Assembly (NCBI GenBank): GCA_002418985.1 | Contig: DIFE01000049.1 | Span: 1-18,735 of the forward strand | DNA from: Deltaproteobacteria bacterium UBA5756 | Lineage (GTDB): Bacteria; Desulfobacterota; Syntrophorhabdia; Syntrophorhabdales; Syntrophorhabdaceae | Direction of reading: 5' to 3' | DNA: 18,735 nucleotides | In this document: piece after piece, positions 1 to 6,809 of the stretch | Position numbering within the stretch: position 1 is the stretch's first letter | How the letters are laid out: every line of letters starts with the position of its first letter | Program-made: the position numbers and the translations under genes | The notes under the pieces: generated by a model | What the model was told of the DNA's origin: nothing | Seen by the model: the letters and a program-made list of their open reading frames with translations, nothing else | Database searches by the model: none

Positions 1-130
1 GGTGGTGGTGGTGGTGGCGGGGGTGCTGCCATCACTGGCCTCTCCTGCAGAGGTGGTGGCGGTGGCGGTGGCGGTGGCGGAGGAGGGGGTGCCGCCATAA
101 TCGGCTTCTCCTGCAGGGGCGGTGGCACCA
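1..130. repeat. GGTGGC-rich tandem repeat encoding Pro tracts
   Basis: On the plus strand this is a run of GGT/GGC triplets interrupted by two near-identical blocks, at 24-53 and 90-119. They lie 66 bases apart, so the period is 22 codons. Read on the minus strand, the blocks encode PLQERPVMAA and PLQEKPIMAA. The 12 codons between them are all proline, and at least 7 more prolines run to the window edge. The array continues beyond position 1, so copy number is unknown. Such an array is prone to slippage, and the repeat count may vary between strains or be mis-assembled. Confidence 0.9.
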
Positions 131-1073
131 TCATCGGCCCCTGTGGCTTGAAGGCCCCGATGGGAGGCGGAGCCTCCATGGGCACGGGTTCCGCTGCTTT
201 CGCTTTTCTGGCCGGCCTTTCCTTCAGGCTTCTTTTCTGTACCGCAGGCCCTGTCATTTTAAGGAAACGCTGTCCGATCTGCTGAACAACATCGCCGGTA
301 ATCACATCAAATTCGTTGGTTTCCCCTGCCTTCAGACACAATTTGGCTATCTTGTTGATAAGTCGGGGCACGCCCTTTTCCGAATACTGATAGAGTCGCT
401 GGATCGCGTCATCCGTAAAAATATTTTTTACGGCACCGGCCATTTTCAGCCGCGTATCGACGTAATTTCTGACGAGATCTTCGCTCTCCATCTTTTCTAT
501 CCGGTTGTACGTACCAATACGCTGAAAGAGGTTCGCCCTCTTGGGATGCTCAAGCCTCTTGGCCAATTCCATCTGACCCGCGAGTACTATCGTAAAAAGG
601 TTCCTCGTATCGTCCTGCATATTCGTAAGCAGACGCAGACTCTCAAGGTTCGTGGGGGAAATGGCATTTGCCTCGTCGATAAAGACGAGGACCTTTTTTC
701 CTTCATCGGCCGTTTCAAAAAGCAGCTTGTTAAAGACCTCGAGAAGTTCCGTTTTGCCTCGGATCTCGCATTCCTTGCCCGTCAACTGACCGATGATCTC
801 CCTCAGGATCTGGACAAAGGACATGTCGGGATTTGTCACGAAAGCAATTTTATACTTGCTCTGGTCCAGCGAATCCAGGATCAGACGCAAAGATAACGTC
901 TTACCGAGACCTACATCACCCACGATTACTGTCAGGCATTCATTCCCTTCCTCGATTGCGAAGAGCGTCTCGGCGACGGTGTTTTCCACTGAAAGATGAG
1001 AATCGACATACATCGATGGGTCCGGCACATTGTCAAACGGCGGTTTTTTCAGGCCCCAGTAATCGGTGTACAT
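3..1073 (-). CDS. ExeA/GspA-like AAA ATPase with proline-rich repeat tail (3' end outside window)
   Basis: A P-loop ATPase of the ExeA/GspA type, a family known from type II secretion and from ATPase modules of mobile elements. The 357 visible residues have no stop, so the C-terminus is missing. Walker A is GDVGLGKT at residues 52-59, and Walker B is VLVFIDEAN at about 128-136. A likely sensor region, IVLAGQMELAKRL, lies near 157-169. The start MYTDYWGLKKPPF is typical of ExeA ATPases, which often begin with a Tyr-x-x-Tyr/Phe-Gly-Leu-x-x-x-PF pattern. An AGAAGGAGGA ribosome site sits about 8 bases before the ATG at 1073. From about residue 285 the chain turns basic and then almost pure Pro/Ala, with repeats of PLQE-K/R-P-I/V-MAA separated by 12 prolines. 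The upstream HTH gene is on the same strand, 75 bases away, so they are probably co-transcribed. The family is clear, but its cellular job here is not. Confidence 0.85.
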   Translation of the reverse strand, partial: MYTDYWGLKKPPFDNVPDPSMYVDSHLSVENTVAETLFAIEEGNECLTVIVGDVGLGKTLSLRLILDSLDQSKYKIAFVTNPDMSFVQILREIIGQLTGKECEIRGKTELLEVFNKLLFETADEGKKVLVFIDEANAISPTNLESLRLLTNMQDDTRNLFTIVLAGQMELAKRLEHPKRANLFQRIGTYNRIEKMESEDLVRNYVDTRLKMAGAVKNIFTDDAIQRLYQYSEKGVPRLINKIAKLCLKAGETNEFDVITGDVVQQIGQRFLKMTGPAVQKRSLKERPARKAKAAEPVPMEAPPPIGAFKPQGPMMVPPPLQEKPIMAAPPPPPPPPPPPPPLQERPVMAAPPPPPPP

Positions 1074-1148
1074 GTGTTGTTTCCTCCTTCTGTCAGGCAA
1101 CAAACCTCTTATTGTTGATCCCTGCCAACTCAGGTTGGCTTTGTGCCA

Positions 1149-1715
1149 TTACATCTGCAAACTGCCGCTCAGGTAGTCCACGACATCTTCAAGGAGAAAT
1201 CGCCTGAGTTTTCCAATTTTGTAGCTTTTTATCTCTTTCCCCTTCACGAGGCGGTAAAGCATACTTCTACTTATCTGGAGCATTGTGGAAACATCGTTCG
1301 GATTGAGCATTCGTGTGGTGTAGACAGGCTTGAAATGGAAATTGAATGCCGTACTCCCGTCGGCCGTCTGTTCCATGGACATTTTCACTCCGTGATGTTT
1401 GCCGCTGAGCAGGTCCTTGATGCAATTCATGGACTGCACGATCTGGGATTGCTGGGGACTGAGTTGAATGGAAAAGATCTGTTCCTCCTCTCCGGCTACT
1501 TCTTTGAAGATGAGGTGATCTCCGTCCTGGATATTAAAGCTCTCGGGAGAGGCGATCAGGGGACCGCTCGATACCTCAGGCAACTGCTCTATTTCGGCGA
1601 CTTCCTGGTCGCGGACGGGGCTTGTGACGGGCGGAGCTGTGTGAATTTCAACAACAGGATCCTGTGTCGTTTGCGCCGTTGCCTTTCTCCTTTTGACTAT
1701 GCAAATCTTTTCCAT
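1149..1715 (-). CDS. Helix-turn-helix protein with excisionase-type (MerR-like) C-terminal domain
   Basis: A 188-residue protein. The last 50 residues (about 135-184) read RMLNPNDVSTMLQISRSMLY followed by RLVKGKEIKSYKIGKLRRF. This is the standard layout of the excisionase-family DNA-binding HTH domain: a helix with a 'vs..l.is...lYrlvk' pattern, then an 'i.s.kigk.rRf' wing. The first 130 residues are acidic and rich in Pro and Gln. They resemble nothing I recognise and may be a partner-binding or regulatory domain. The ATG at 1715 has an AAGGGGAG ribosome site directly upstream. The gene is the first of a two-gene unit with the ExeA-like ATPase and lies about 125 bases below a good promoter. 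It is probably a DNA-binding regulator or adaptor, but its target is unknown. Confidence 0.75.
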   Translation of the reverse strand: MEKICIVKRRKATAQTTQDPVVEIHTAPPVTSPVRDQEVAEIEQLPEVSSGPLIASPESFNIQDGDHLIFKEVAGEEEQIFSIQLSPQQSQIVQSMNCIKDLLSGKHHGVKMSMEQTADGSTAFNFHFKPVYTTRMLNPNDVSTMLQISRSMLYRLVKGKEIKSYKIGKLRRFLLEDVVDYLSGSLQM

Positions 1716-1848
1716 GACTCCCCTTTATTTAAGGTGATTTATTATATGTCCTCAGTATCGCCGTCTTTAAAAAACGCTTTACTTCACTGTTAAAACCGAT
1801 ATTTATGTGCATTCTATATTAATTTACTTCTAAAACAGGATTGACTAC

Positions 1849-1877
1849 ATTAGAACTTATTCCAAAAAAGGTGTCAA
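1849..1877 (-). promoter_or_regulatory. Sigma70-type promoter for the HTH-ATPase unit
   Basis: On the minus strand there is a perfect -35 hexamer TTGACA (plus positions 1872-1877). A 17-base spacer separates it from TCTAAT (1849-1854), which matches the -10 consensus at 5 of 6. Transcription would start near 1842, leaving a leader of about 125 bases before the HTH gene. The spacing and both hexamers are near ideal. The call is by eye, with no transcript data. Confidence 0.6.
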
Positions 1878-1890
1878 TCAAATTTCCACA

Positions 1891-1961
1891 GGCGAATCGC
1901 CGGTCGTTTCCGCCCCGGCGACATCCCCGGGTTCACCAGCCTGACAGGCGCTACGAACCCG
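1891..1961. promoter_or_regulatory. Paired strong stem-loops, candidate structured RNA or regulatory element
   Basis: Stem 1 pairs TCGCCGG (1897-1903) with CCGGCGA (1915-1921), 7 perfect base pairs around an 11-base loop. Stem 2 pairs CGGGTTC (1928-1934) with GAACCCG (1955-1961), also 7 perfect pairs. Nested inside it, GCCTG (1939-1943) pairs with CAGGC (1945-1949). The two stems are only 6 bases apart. No run of T follows either on either strand, so they do not look like terminators. All arms pair perfectly as DNA, so the sequence does not show which strand is transcribed. Confidence 0.5.
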
Positions 1962-2134
1962 TTACCGGTGCACCAATCTTTCGGGTATACCAGACTCGAA
2001 CCATTTGCTTGAATTGTCAGTGATTGCGCCACGGCGGATAAGCTACAAACCGTCTCATTCCCGGGCCCGGCAAGGCGAGAACCACGACCGGCTGAAGGAA
2101 CAAAGAAAGATCTTATCGTCTTCATGATCCCGCC

Positions 2135-2149
2135 ACCTTCCAGGAAGGT
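2135..2149. promoter_or_regulatory. 15-base palindrome, possible operator upstream of kup
   Basis: ACCTTCC-A-GGAAGGT is a perfect 7+7 inverted repeat with one central base, 160 bases before the kup start. It could be a dimeric repressor site or a small stem. No regulator can be named from the sequence. Confidence 0.35.
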
Positions 2150-2308
2150 CATACAATTACTTACTTATAAGCTTGACTCACAATATAAAAGATGTGACAG
2201 CCTCTGTCAACGCATTTTTCCTTGCGTCCCGATGACCGGCTTATTGCTTTTTTCTTACATTTGAGTCTAAAATGGAAACTGTCAAAGGCCGCAGGCAATA
2301 AAGCTACT

Positions 2309-4147
2309 ATGAAAACCACAACCTCCACCTCAGACCAGAAGGATTCCGCCGTCAAAGAGATCATACGATCACTCGGGCTCGTCTTCGGCGACATCGGGAC
2401 GAGCCCCATATACACCCTCACCATCATCTTCATACTCCTCAAACCCACCGAAGCAAACATTACAGGTGTCCTCTCGCTGATCCTGTGGACACTCACGGTC
2501 CTCGTGAGTGTCGAGTACGCCTGGCTGGCCATGGGCCTCGGCGAAAAAGGTGAAGGAGGCGCTTTCGTCCTCAGGGGCATTCTGGTCCGTCTCCTAAAGA
2601 AAACCCGCTCCATGGTCTTTGTCACCATTATTACGTTTATCGGCATTTCCCTCCTGGCGGGAGACGGCGTGATCACACCGGCCATCAGTATACTCAGCGC
2701 CGTTGAGGGTATACTCCTCATTCCCGGGTTCAGCGGGACGAAACAGACAACGCTCATCGTCATCGCCGGAATCATTGCAATCGTGCTTTTCGCTTTCCAG
2801 AAGAAAGGCACCGACAAGGTTGCCGGCGCCTTCGGCCCCCTGATGCTTTTGTGGTTCCTGGCTATTTCCATATCCGGAGTCCTGTCGATCATACAAGCCC
2901 CCTCGGTCCTCAAGGCTGTGAACCCCTATTACGCCGCCAGATTCCTGTACCAGAACGGGATTGCCGGTTTCTTCGTCCTTTCCGAGGTGATCCTTTGCGC
3001 CACAGGAGGCGAGGCATTGTACGCCGACATGGGGCATCTCGGAAGAAAGCCCATCATAAGGGCCTGGTATTTTGTCTTTGTCGCCCTGGCGCTGTCCTAT
3101 CTCGGCCAGGGCTCTTTCATTTTGAAACACCCGGAAGGTACGACGAACACCCTCTTCGGCATGGTTCTCAGCCAGTCCGTCGTCCTGTACGTACCGTTTC
3201 TTATCCTTAGTATAATTGCAACGGTCATTGCATCCCAGGCCATGATCAGCGGCATGTTTTCCATAGTCTACCAGGGGATTAATACGCGGCTGCTTCCCAT
3301 GTTCAAGGTCGAATACACGTCTCCCAGGCTGCGCTCGCAGATATACATCGGTTTCGTCAACTGGTTCCTCCTGCTTTCCGTACTCTTCATCATGTTCGAA
3401 TTTCGGGAGTCTCACCGTCTCGCCGCTGCATATGGCCTGGCCGTCACAGGGACTATGGCCCTTACCGGGATCATGATGACGGCCATATTTCACCTCCGGC
3501 GGGAAAGGTTCAAGATGATCGTCTCCCTCCTCGTGACAATCGTCGATCTTGTATTTCTGCTTTCCAATATGTACAAGCTGCCCCATGGCGGTTACTGGTC
3601 GATCATCATCGCCCTCATTCCGCTTATCATCATGCTCATATACACGGGAGGGCAACGCAGGCTCTACCGGCGCATACGGCCATTGCCTCTGGACGTCTTT
3701 CTCGAGAGTTACAACCAGGTATACCGGGAACTGAATAAGATCTCCGGAACGGCCCTTTACTTCGCCCGCGACCCCCGGATGATACCGCCGTATATCGTCC
3801 ACACCATGTTCCGAAACAACATCATCTATGAATCGAACATAATTGTCTCAATAAAAACCCTGGACCAGCCGTTTGGGTTAAAGAGTTCCTTTAATGAACA
3901 AATTGCCGACGGGCTTGAGGCCTTCGAGATTGAGATGGGATACATGGAGGTTGTAAAGATTGAGGAAATCCTCCAAAGTGCCGGGATTAACGAAAAGGTC
4001 ATTTTTTACGGACTGGAGGAAATTTCCACGGACAAGCCCCTGTGGAAGATATTCTCCACACTCAAGAAACTGACGCCGCCTTTCATTCAATTTCACGACC
4101 TTCCGCTGAACAAGCTCCATGGGGTGGTTACCCGGGTTGAAATGTAA
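2309..4147 (+). CDS. kup: Kup-family potassium uptake permease
   Basis: A K+ transporter of the KUP/HAK/KT family in the inner membrane, generally a proton-coupled symporter. From the ATG at 2309 the protein has 612 residues, the usual Kup size. The family signature GDIGTSPIYT is at residues 27-36. About twelve hydrophobic segments follow, up to roughly residue 450, then a soluble C-terminal domain. The frame is open back to a TTG at 2222. That start would add 29 residues unlike the family and lacks a good ribosome site, so I prefer 2309, although its own ribosome site is also weak. The gene stands 115 bases before ktrB and may share its transcript. Two unrelated K+ uptake systems side by side suggest K+ supply matters to the neighbouring ion pumps. 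Confidence 0.93.
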   Translation: MKTTTSTSDQKDSAVKEIIRSLGLVFGDIGTSPIYTLTIIFILLKPTEANITGVLSLILWTLTVLVSVEYAWLAMGLGEKGEGGAFVLRGILVRLLKKTRSMVFVTIITFIGISLLAGDGVITPAISILSAVEGILLIPGFSGTKQTTLIVIAGIIAIVLFAFQKKGTDKVAGAFGPLMLLWFLAISISGVLSIIQAPSVLKAVNPYYAARFLYQNGIAGFFVLSEVILCATGGEALYADMGHLGRKPIIRAWYFVFVALALSYLGQGSFILKHPEGTTNTLFGMVLSQSVVLYVPFLILSIIATVIASQAMISGMFSIVYQGINTRLLPMFKVEYTSPRLRSQIYIGFVNWFLLLSVLFIMFEFRESHRLAAAYGLAVTGTMALTGIMMTAIFHLRRERFKMIVSLLVTIVDLVFLLSNMYKLPHGGYWSIIIALIPLIIMLIYTGGQRRLYRRIRPLPLDVFLESYNQVYRELNKISGTALYFARDPRMIPPYIVHTMFRNNIIYESNIIVSIKTLDQPFGLKSSFNEQIADGLEAFEIEMGYMEVVKIEEILQSAGINEKVIFYGLEEISTDKPLWKIFSTLKKLTPPFIQFHDLPLNKLHGVVTRVEM

Positions 4148-4262
4148 AGCCATCCGGGAGAAGACTAAATCCGGAAGCCGGGCGGGAGGAACTGCGTTTT
4201 CGGCTATATCTGTTGCAATCTCCCGCGATAATGTATAACATGTCATCCATCAGGCGTATTCC

Positions 4263-5642
4263 ATGTCCAGAAACCCTTTCATCCCTTTGCGGCTTTATCT
4301 TGCCAGGCGGCTGACTCCGGCGCGCACGTTTATTCTCGGGTTCATCTTTGTCATCCTCCTCGGCACGGTACTGCTTTATCTGCCCTCGAGTTCTTCCCAG
4401 GGACAACTGAGCCTCATTGATGCCCTCTTTACCTCCACGTCGGCGATGTGTATAACGGGTCTTGCCGTGATCGACATAGGCAAGGACCTGTCCCTTTGCG
4501 GTCAGACTGTAACCCTTTTCCTCATGCAGGTGGGCGGACTCGGCATTACGACATTTTCCGTCTTGTTTCTGGGAATGATGGGGTTTGGGGTTTCCGTGAA
4601 GAGCAGGGATATAGTACAATCAACCTTCATCCACACCCCGGGAGTCGATTTCTTCCATATACTCAAATCCGTCTTGTTCTATACCGTTATTATTGAAGCC
4701 ACAGGTACGGCACTGCTCTTCCTGTGCTTTTTCGGTGATGCCGAAATCGGATCCGTCCTGTGGCGAGCCTTCTACCATGCTGTATCTGCTTTCAATAATT
4801 GCGGATACTCGATCTTTTCCGACAGCCTGATGTCATATCGTGACCACCTGGGGGTTAACATCATAATAACCCTGCTCATCATCATCGGCGGAATCGGATT
4901 TGTCGTCATTCATGAAGTCGTCGACCATGTCAAGGGCCGGAAGAAGAGGCTTTCGATCCATACGAAGATCGTCATCATCACTACCTTTGTCCTGATTGCA
5001 GCGGGGACCATACTTATCTATGCCCTCGAAAGGAACCACCTGATGAAGGATCTCACTGTCCTGTCACGTTTTCTCGTTGCCTTCTTCCAATCGGTCACCG
5101 CGAGGACCTGCGGTTTTAATACCGTCGATGTAGGCACACTCACCAACGACAGCATCCTGATAATCATAATCCTCATGTTCATCGGAGCCTCTCCGGGTTC
5201 CACGGGCGGAGGAGTGAAGACTACAAGCGGCGCCATACTTTTCCTGCTGATCTGGAACCGCCTCAAGGGAAGCGAACACGTCAACGTATTCAACAGGACC
5301 ATCCCCCAGGAAACGGTCACAAAAACGATCTCCATCATCTTCGCCTCGGCCTTTTCAATAGTGCTCATCACCTCGGTTCTCCTTTTGACCCAGTCATCCG
5401 CCTTGCCGCCGGACAGGAGCCGCCATTTCTTTCTGGAATATCTCTTCGAGGCGGTTTCGGCCTTCGGGACGGTCGGCCTCTCCATGGGCGTCACGCCCCA
5501 AATGAACGTTACACAAAAGATTGCCACCATTCTACTCATGTTCGCAGGGCGCGTCGGTCCCCTTACGCTGGCCCTCGCGTTGACACTGGCATCACGCAAG
5601 AAAAGCATAGCCTACGCCGAAGAAACGGTGATGGTCGGGTAA
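4263..5642 (+). CDS. ktrB: KtrB/TrkH-family K+ channel subunit
   Basis: The pore subunit of a Trk/Ktr/HKT-type K+ uptake system in the inner membrane. At 459 residues it fits KtrB better than the longer TrkH. All four pore-loop filter segments are visible, each with its key glycine: AMCITGLAV (G66), AFNNCGYSIF (G181), ARTCGFNTV (G284) and AFGTVGLSMG (G405). The flexible gate loop after the third pore helix reads GASPGSTGGGVKT (residues 308-320). The partner gene ktrA starts 12 bases after the stop, so both should be translated from one message. A TATAAC at 4234-4239 could be a -10 element, but no good -35 stands at ideal spacing. The family is also that of NtpJ, encoded in the E. hirae Na+ V-ATPase operon. 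Confidence 0.93.
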   Translation: MSRNPFIPLRLYLARRLTPARTFILGFIFVILLGTVLLYLPSSSSQGQLSLIDALFTSTSAMCITGLAVIDIGKDLSLCGQTVTLFLMQVGGLGITTFSVLFLGMMGFGVSVKSRDIVQSTFIHTPGVDFFHILKSVLFYTVIIEATGTALLFLCFFGDAEIGSVLWRAFYHAVSAFNNCGYSIFSDSLMSYRDHLGVNIIITLLIIIGGIGFVVIHEVVDHVKGRKKRLSIHTKIVIITTFVLIAAGTILIYALERNHLMKDLTVLSRFLVAFFQSVTARTCGFNTVDVGTLTNDSILIIIILMFIGASPGSTGGGVKTTSGAILFLLIWNRLKGSEHVNVFNRTIPQETVTKTISIIFASAFSIVLITSVLLLTQSSALPPDRSRHFFLEYLFEAVSAFGTVGLSMGVTPQMNVTQKIATILLMFAGRVGPLTLALALTLASRKKSIAYAEETVMVG

Positions 5643-5654
5643 GGAGAAAATAGT

Positions 5655-6299
5655 ATGAAAAGGGTTGTCGTTATCGGTATCGGGATTTTCGGTTTCAACC
5701 TGGTCAAGGAGCTTTACGAAAGCGGCATCGAAGTCATTGCCATCGACAAGAACAAAGAGGTCGTACAGGAGATAGCAGATTTCGCCACAAAGGCGATCGT
5801 AAGCGACGGTCTGGACAAGAACATAATTGAATCCCTGAGCCTGAGGGAGAACGACGTGGTCGTCGTCTCCTTCGGCGAAGATCTGGCGGCAAGCACCCTG
5901 ATCACACTCCATCTGAAGCAGCTCAGGATCAAGAATATCATAGTCAAGGCCCCGAACACGGAATATAAACAAGTCCTGGAAAGTGTAGGTGCCACGGAAG
6001 TCATCATCCCGGAAAAGGAGATGGCAAACAAGGTCGCGAAAAGCATCGTATCCCCGAATATCCTCGATTACATTCCCCTGGCCGAGGATTACATTATCGG
6101 TGAGATCGCCGCTCCGGCAAACTTTCAGGGCAAAACCCTCGCGGAAGTCCACCTCAGGAGCCGGTATAATATAAATGTTATTGCCATCAGAGATACACTG
6201 ACGGATACGGTCAAGATGGTCCCTCCCAACTATGTGATAAAGGATAGTGAGATCCTTATCGTAATCGGCAAATCGAAAGACATCGACAGAATCCAGTAG
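5655..6299 (+). CDS. ktrA: KtrA/TrkA RCK regulatory subunit
   Basis: The cytosolic gating ring subunit that opens and closes KtrB in response to bound nucleotide. At 214 residues it has one RCK unit, as in KtrA, whereas TrkA carries two. The N-terminal Rossmann fold shows the GIGIFG dinucleotide loop at residues 8-13 and the acidic residue D31 at the end of the second strand (AIDKNKE), the usual adenosine-ribose contact. A TrkA_C-type domain occupies roughly residues 135-212. In related proteins this domain can bind cyclic di-AMP, but I cannot tell here. An AAGGAG ribosome site precedes the ATG. A weak terminator follows the stop directly, so this is probably the last gene of the potassium unit. 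Confidence 0.92.
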   Translation: MKRVVVIGIGIFGFNLVKELYESGIEVIAIDKNKEVVQEIADFATKAIVSDGLDKNIIESLSLRENDVVVVSFGEDLAASTLITLHLKQLRIKNIIVKAPNTEYKQVLESVGATEVIIPEKEMANKVAKSIVSPNILDYIPLAEDYIIGEIAAPANFQGKTLAEVHLRSRYNINVIAIRDTLTDTVKMVPPNYVIKDSEILIVIGKSKDIDRIQ

Positions 6300-6324
6300 C
6301 CCGCCCTCGGAGAACGGGCCTTTT
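6299..6324 (+). terminator. Weak intrinsic terminator after ktrA
   Basis: GCCCG (6299-6303) pairs with CGGGC (6315-6319), and a short run of four T follows at 6321-6324. The stem is only 5 base pairs and the T run is short, so some read-through into the ATPase operon is likely. Confidence 0.4.
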
Positions 6325-6364
6325 CAATCCCGCCTTTCACGGGTGACAGAAGGACCGAAAAAAC

Positions 6365-6395
6365 TTGACACACAGTACCCCATCCATGTAACAAT
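6365..6395 (+). promoter_or_regulatory. Promoter candidate for the V-ATPase operon
   Basis: A perfect -35 hexamer TTGACA lies at 6365-6370. The -10 is poorer: TAACAA (6389-6394, 18-base spacer) or AACAAT (6390-6395, 19-base spacer). It lies in the 184-base gap between ktrA and the first ATPase gene, about 90 bases before that start. Confidence 0.4.
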
Positions 6396-6415
6396 ACTTC
6401 CACACTAACATCTGG

Positions 6416-6441
6416 CCAGCCAGACACCCCCTGTCGGCTGG
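6416..6441 (+). promoter_or_regulatory. Leader hairpin before the V-ATPase operon
   Basis: CCAGCC (6416-6421) and GACA (6423-6426) pair with TGTC (6432-6435) and GGCTGG (6436-6441). This makes a 10-pair stem with one bulged A and a loop of five C. No T run follows at once, so it is probably not a simple terminator. It would sit in the 5' leader of the ATPase message, 43 bases before the first start codon, where it could stabilise the RNA or regulate it. Confidence 0.45.
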
Positions 6442-6483
6442 TACGACATAACCTTTTAGACAAAATGAGGAAGGAACTGCGGT

Positions 6484-6795
6484 ATGGTATCCCTTGTAGA
6501 TAAAATAGTTTCGCTGGAAAAAGAGGCTGACAGCATTGTAGATGAGGCGCATACCCGTTCCAAAAGTATCCTCAAATCCGCAGATGAAGATTTTGCACTG
6601 TATCGTGACCGGATGACCGCCGATATCGAGGCGCGACTCGCCCTATTCAAGGCGGAAACAGAAAAGCACTTCGAAGAGTCTCTTGCCGGGGCGTCTCAGA
6701 AACACGCGGAAAGGCTGCGTGCCCTGAATGGATTGGGGGAAGAATTTACGGTCCTCCAGGTAAACAAAATCCTCGACAGATTTCACAACTGGTAG
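6484..6795 (+). CDS. ntpF: V-type ATPase peripheral-stalk subunit (G/H, NtpF-like)
   Basis: A 103-residue, highly charged and almost wholly helical protein with coiled-coil character from about residue 8 to 95. It has no membrane segment. Its size and first place in the operon match the subunit called NtpF in E. hirae, G in Thermus and H in archaea. That subunit pairs with subunit E to form the peripheral stalk joining the catalytic head to subunit I. Sequence alone would not identify it securely, because these stalk proteins diverge fast. Operon position is the main evidence. The ribosome site GAGGAAGGAA lies before the ATG. The stop overlaps the first copy of an 11-base tandem duplication. 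Confidence 0.8.
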   Translation: MVSLVDKIVSLEKEADSIVDEAHTRSKSILKSADEDFALYRDRMTADIEARLALFKAETEKHFEESLAGASQKHAERLRALNGLGEEFTVLQVNKILDRFHNW

Positions 6796-6806
6796 ACAAC
6801 TGGTAG
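6785..6806 (+). repeat. Exact 11-base tandem duplication at the ntpF/ntpI junction
   Basis: ACAACTGGTAG occurs twice in a row, at 6785-6795 and 6796-6806. The first copy contains the last codons and TAG stop of ntpF. The second fills most of the 14-base gap before the ntpI ATG. It looks like a recent slippage event that duplicated the stop region. Confidence 0.85.
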
Positions 6807-6809
6807 ACA

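Larger units (their letters stand above)
1716..2308. other. 593-base non-coding region with strong hairpins between divergent units
   Basis: I see no convincing gene here. Positions 1716-1890 are A+T-rich and hold the minus-strand promoter. Positions 1891-2100 are G+C-rich and contain two strong hairpins, described separately. A 15-base palindrome lies at 2135-2149, and a TATAAA hexamer at 2184-2189 could be a -10 element for kup. A minus-strand open frame from 2152 or 2125 down to 1874 exists. It has no recognisable family, covers the stems, and ends inside the -35 element of the HTH promoter, so I do not call it a gene. The stretch may hold an untranslated structured RNA or regulatory leader, on a strand I cannot determine. 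Confidence 0.6.

Noticed and set aside
1..130. CRISPR-like or mobile-element repeat at the left edge
   Set aside because: The repeat is in frame within an open coding region, encodes proline tracts, and lacks unique spacers.
1143..1793. A 216-codon plus-strand frame across the HTH gene
   Set aside because: The minus-strand frame has a clear HTH domain, a ribosome site and a promoter. The plus-strand frame has none.
1891..1961. Hairpins at 1897-1921 and 1928-1961 as transcription terminators
   Set aside because: Neither is followed by a T run on either strand.
1981..2010. GGTTCGAGTC on the minus strand, like the T-arm of a tRNA
   Set aside because: The flanking bases do not form the five-pair T stem, and no anticodon arm or acceptor stem can be built.
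1880..2308. Cyclic di-AMP (ydaO/yuaA) riboswitch upstream of kup
   Set aside because: Expected because of the gene context, but the conserved blocks I know (GCCGAAT, GGGGGAACC, GGGGTGAAT, the CAGCTAAC end) are not present in order on either strand.
2594..3802. A 402-codon minus-strand frame opposite kup
   Set aside because: Its composition is highly charged and low in complexity, as expected from reading a membrane-protein gene backwards, and it has no ribosome site. kup itself is certain.
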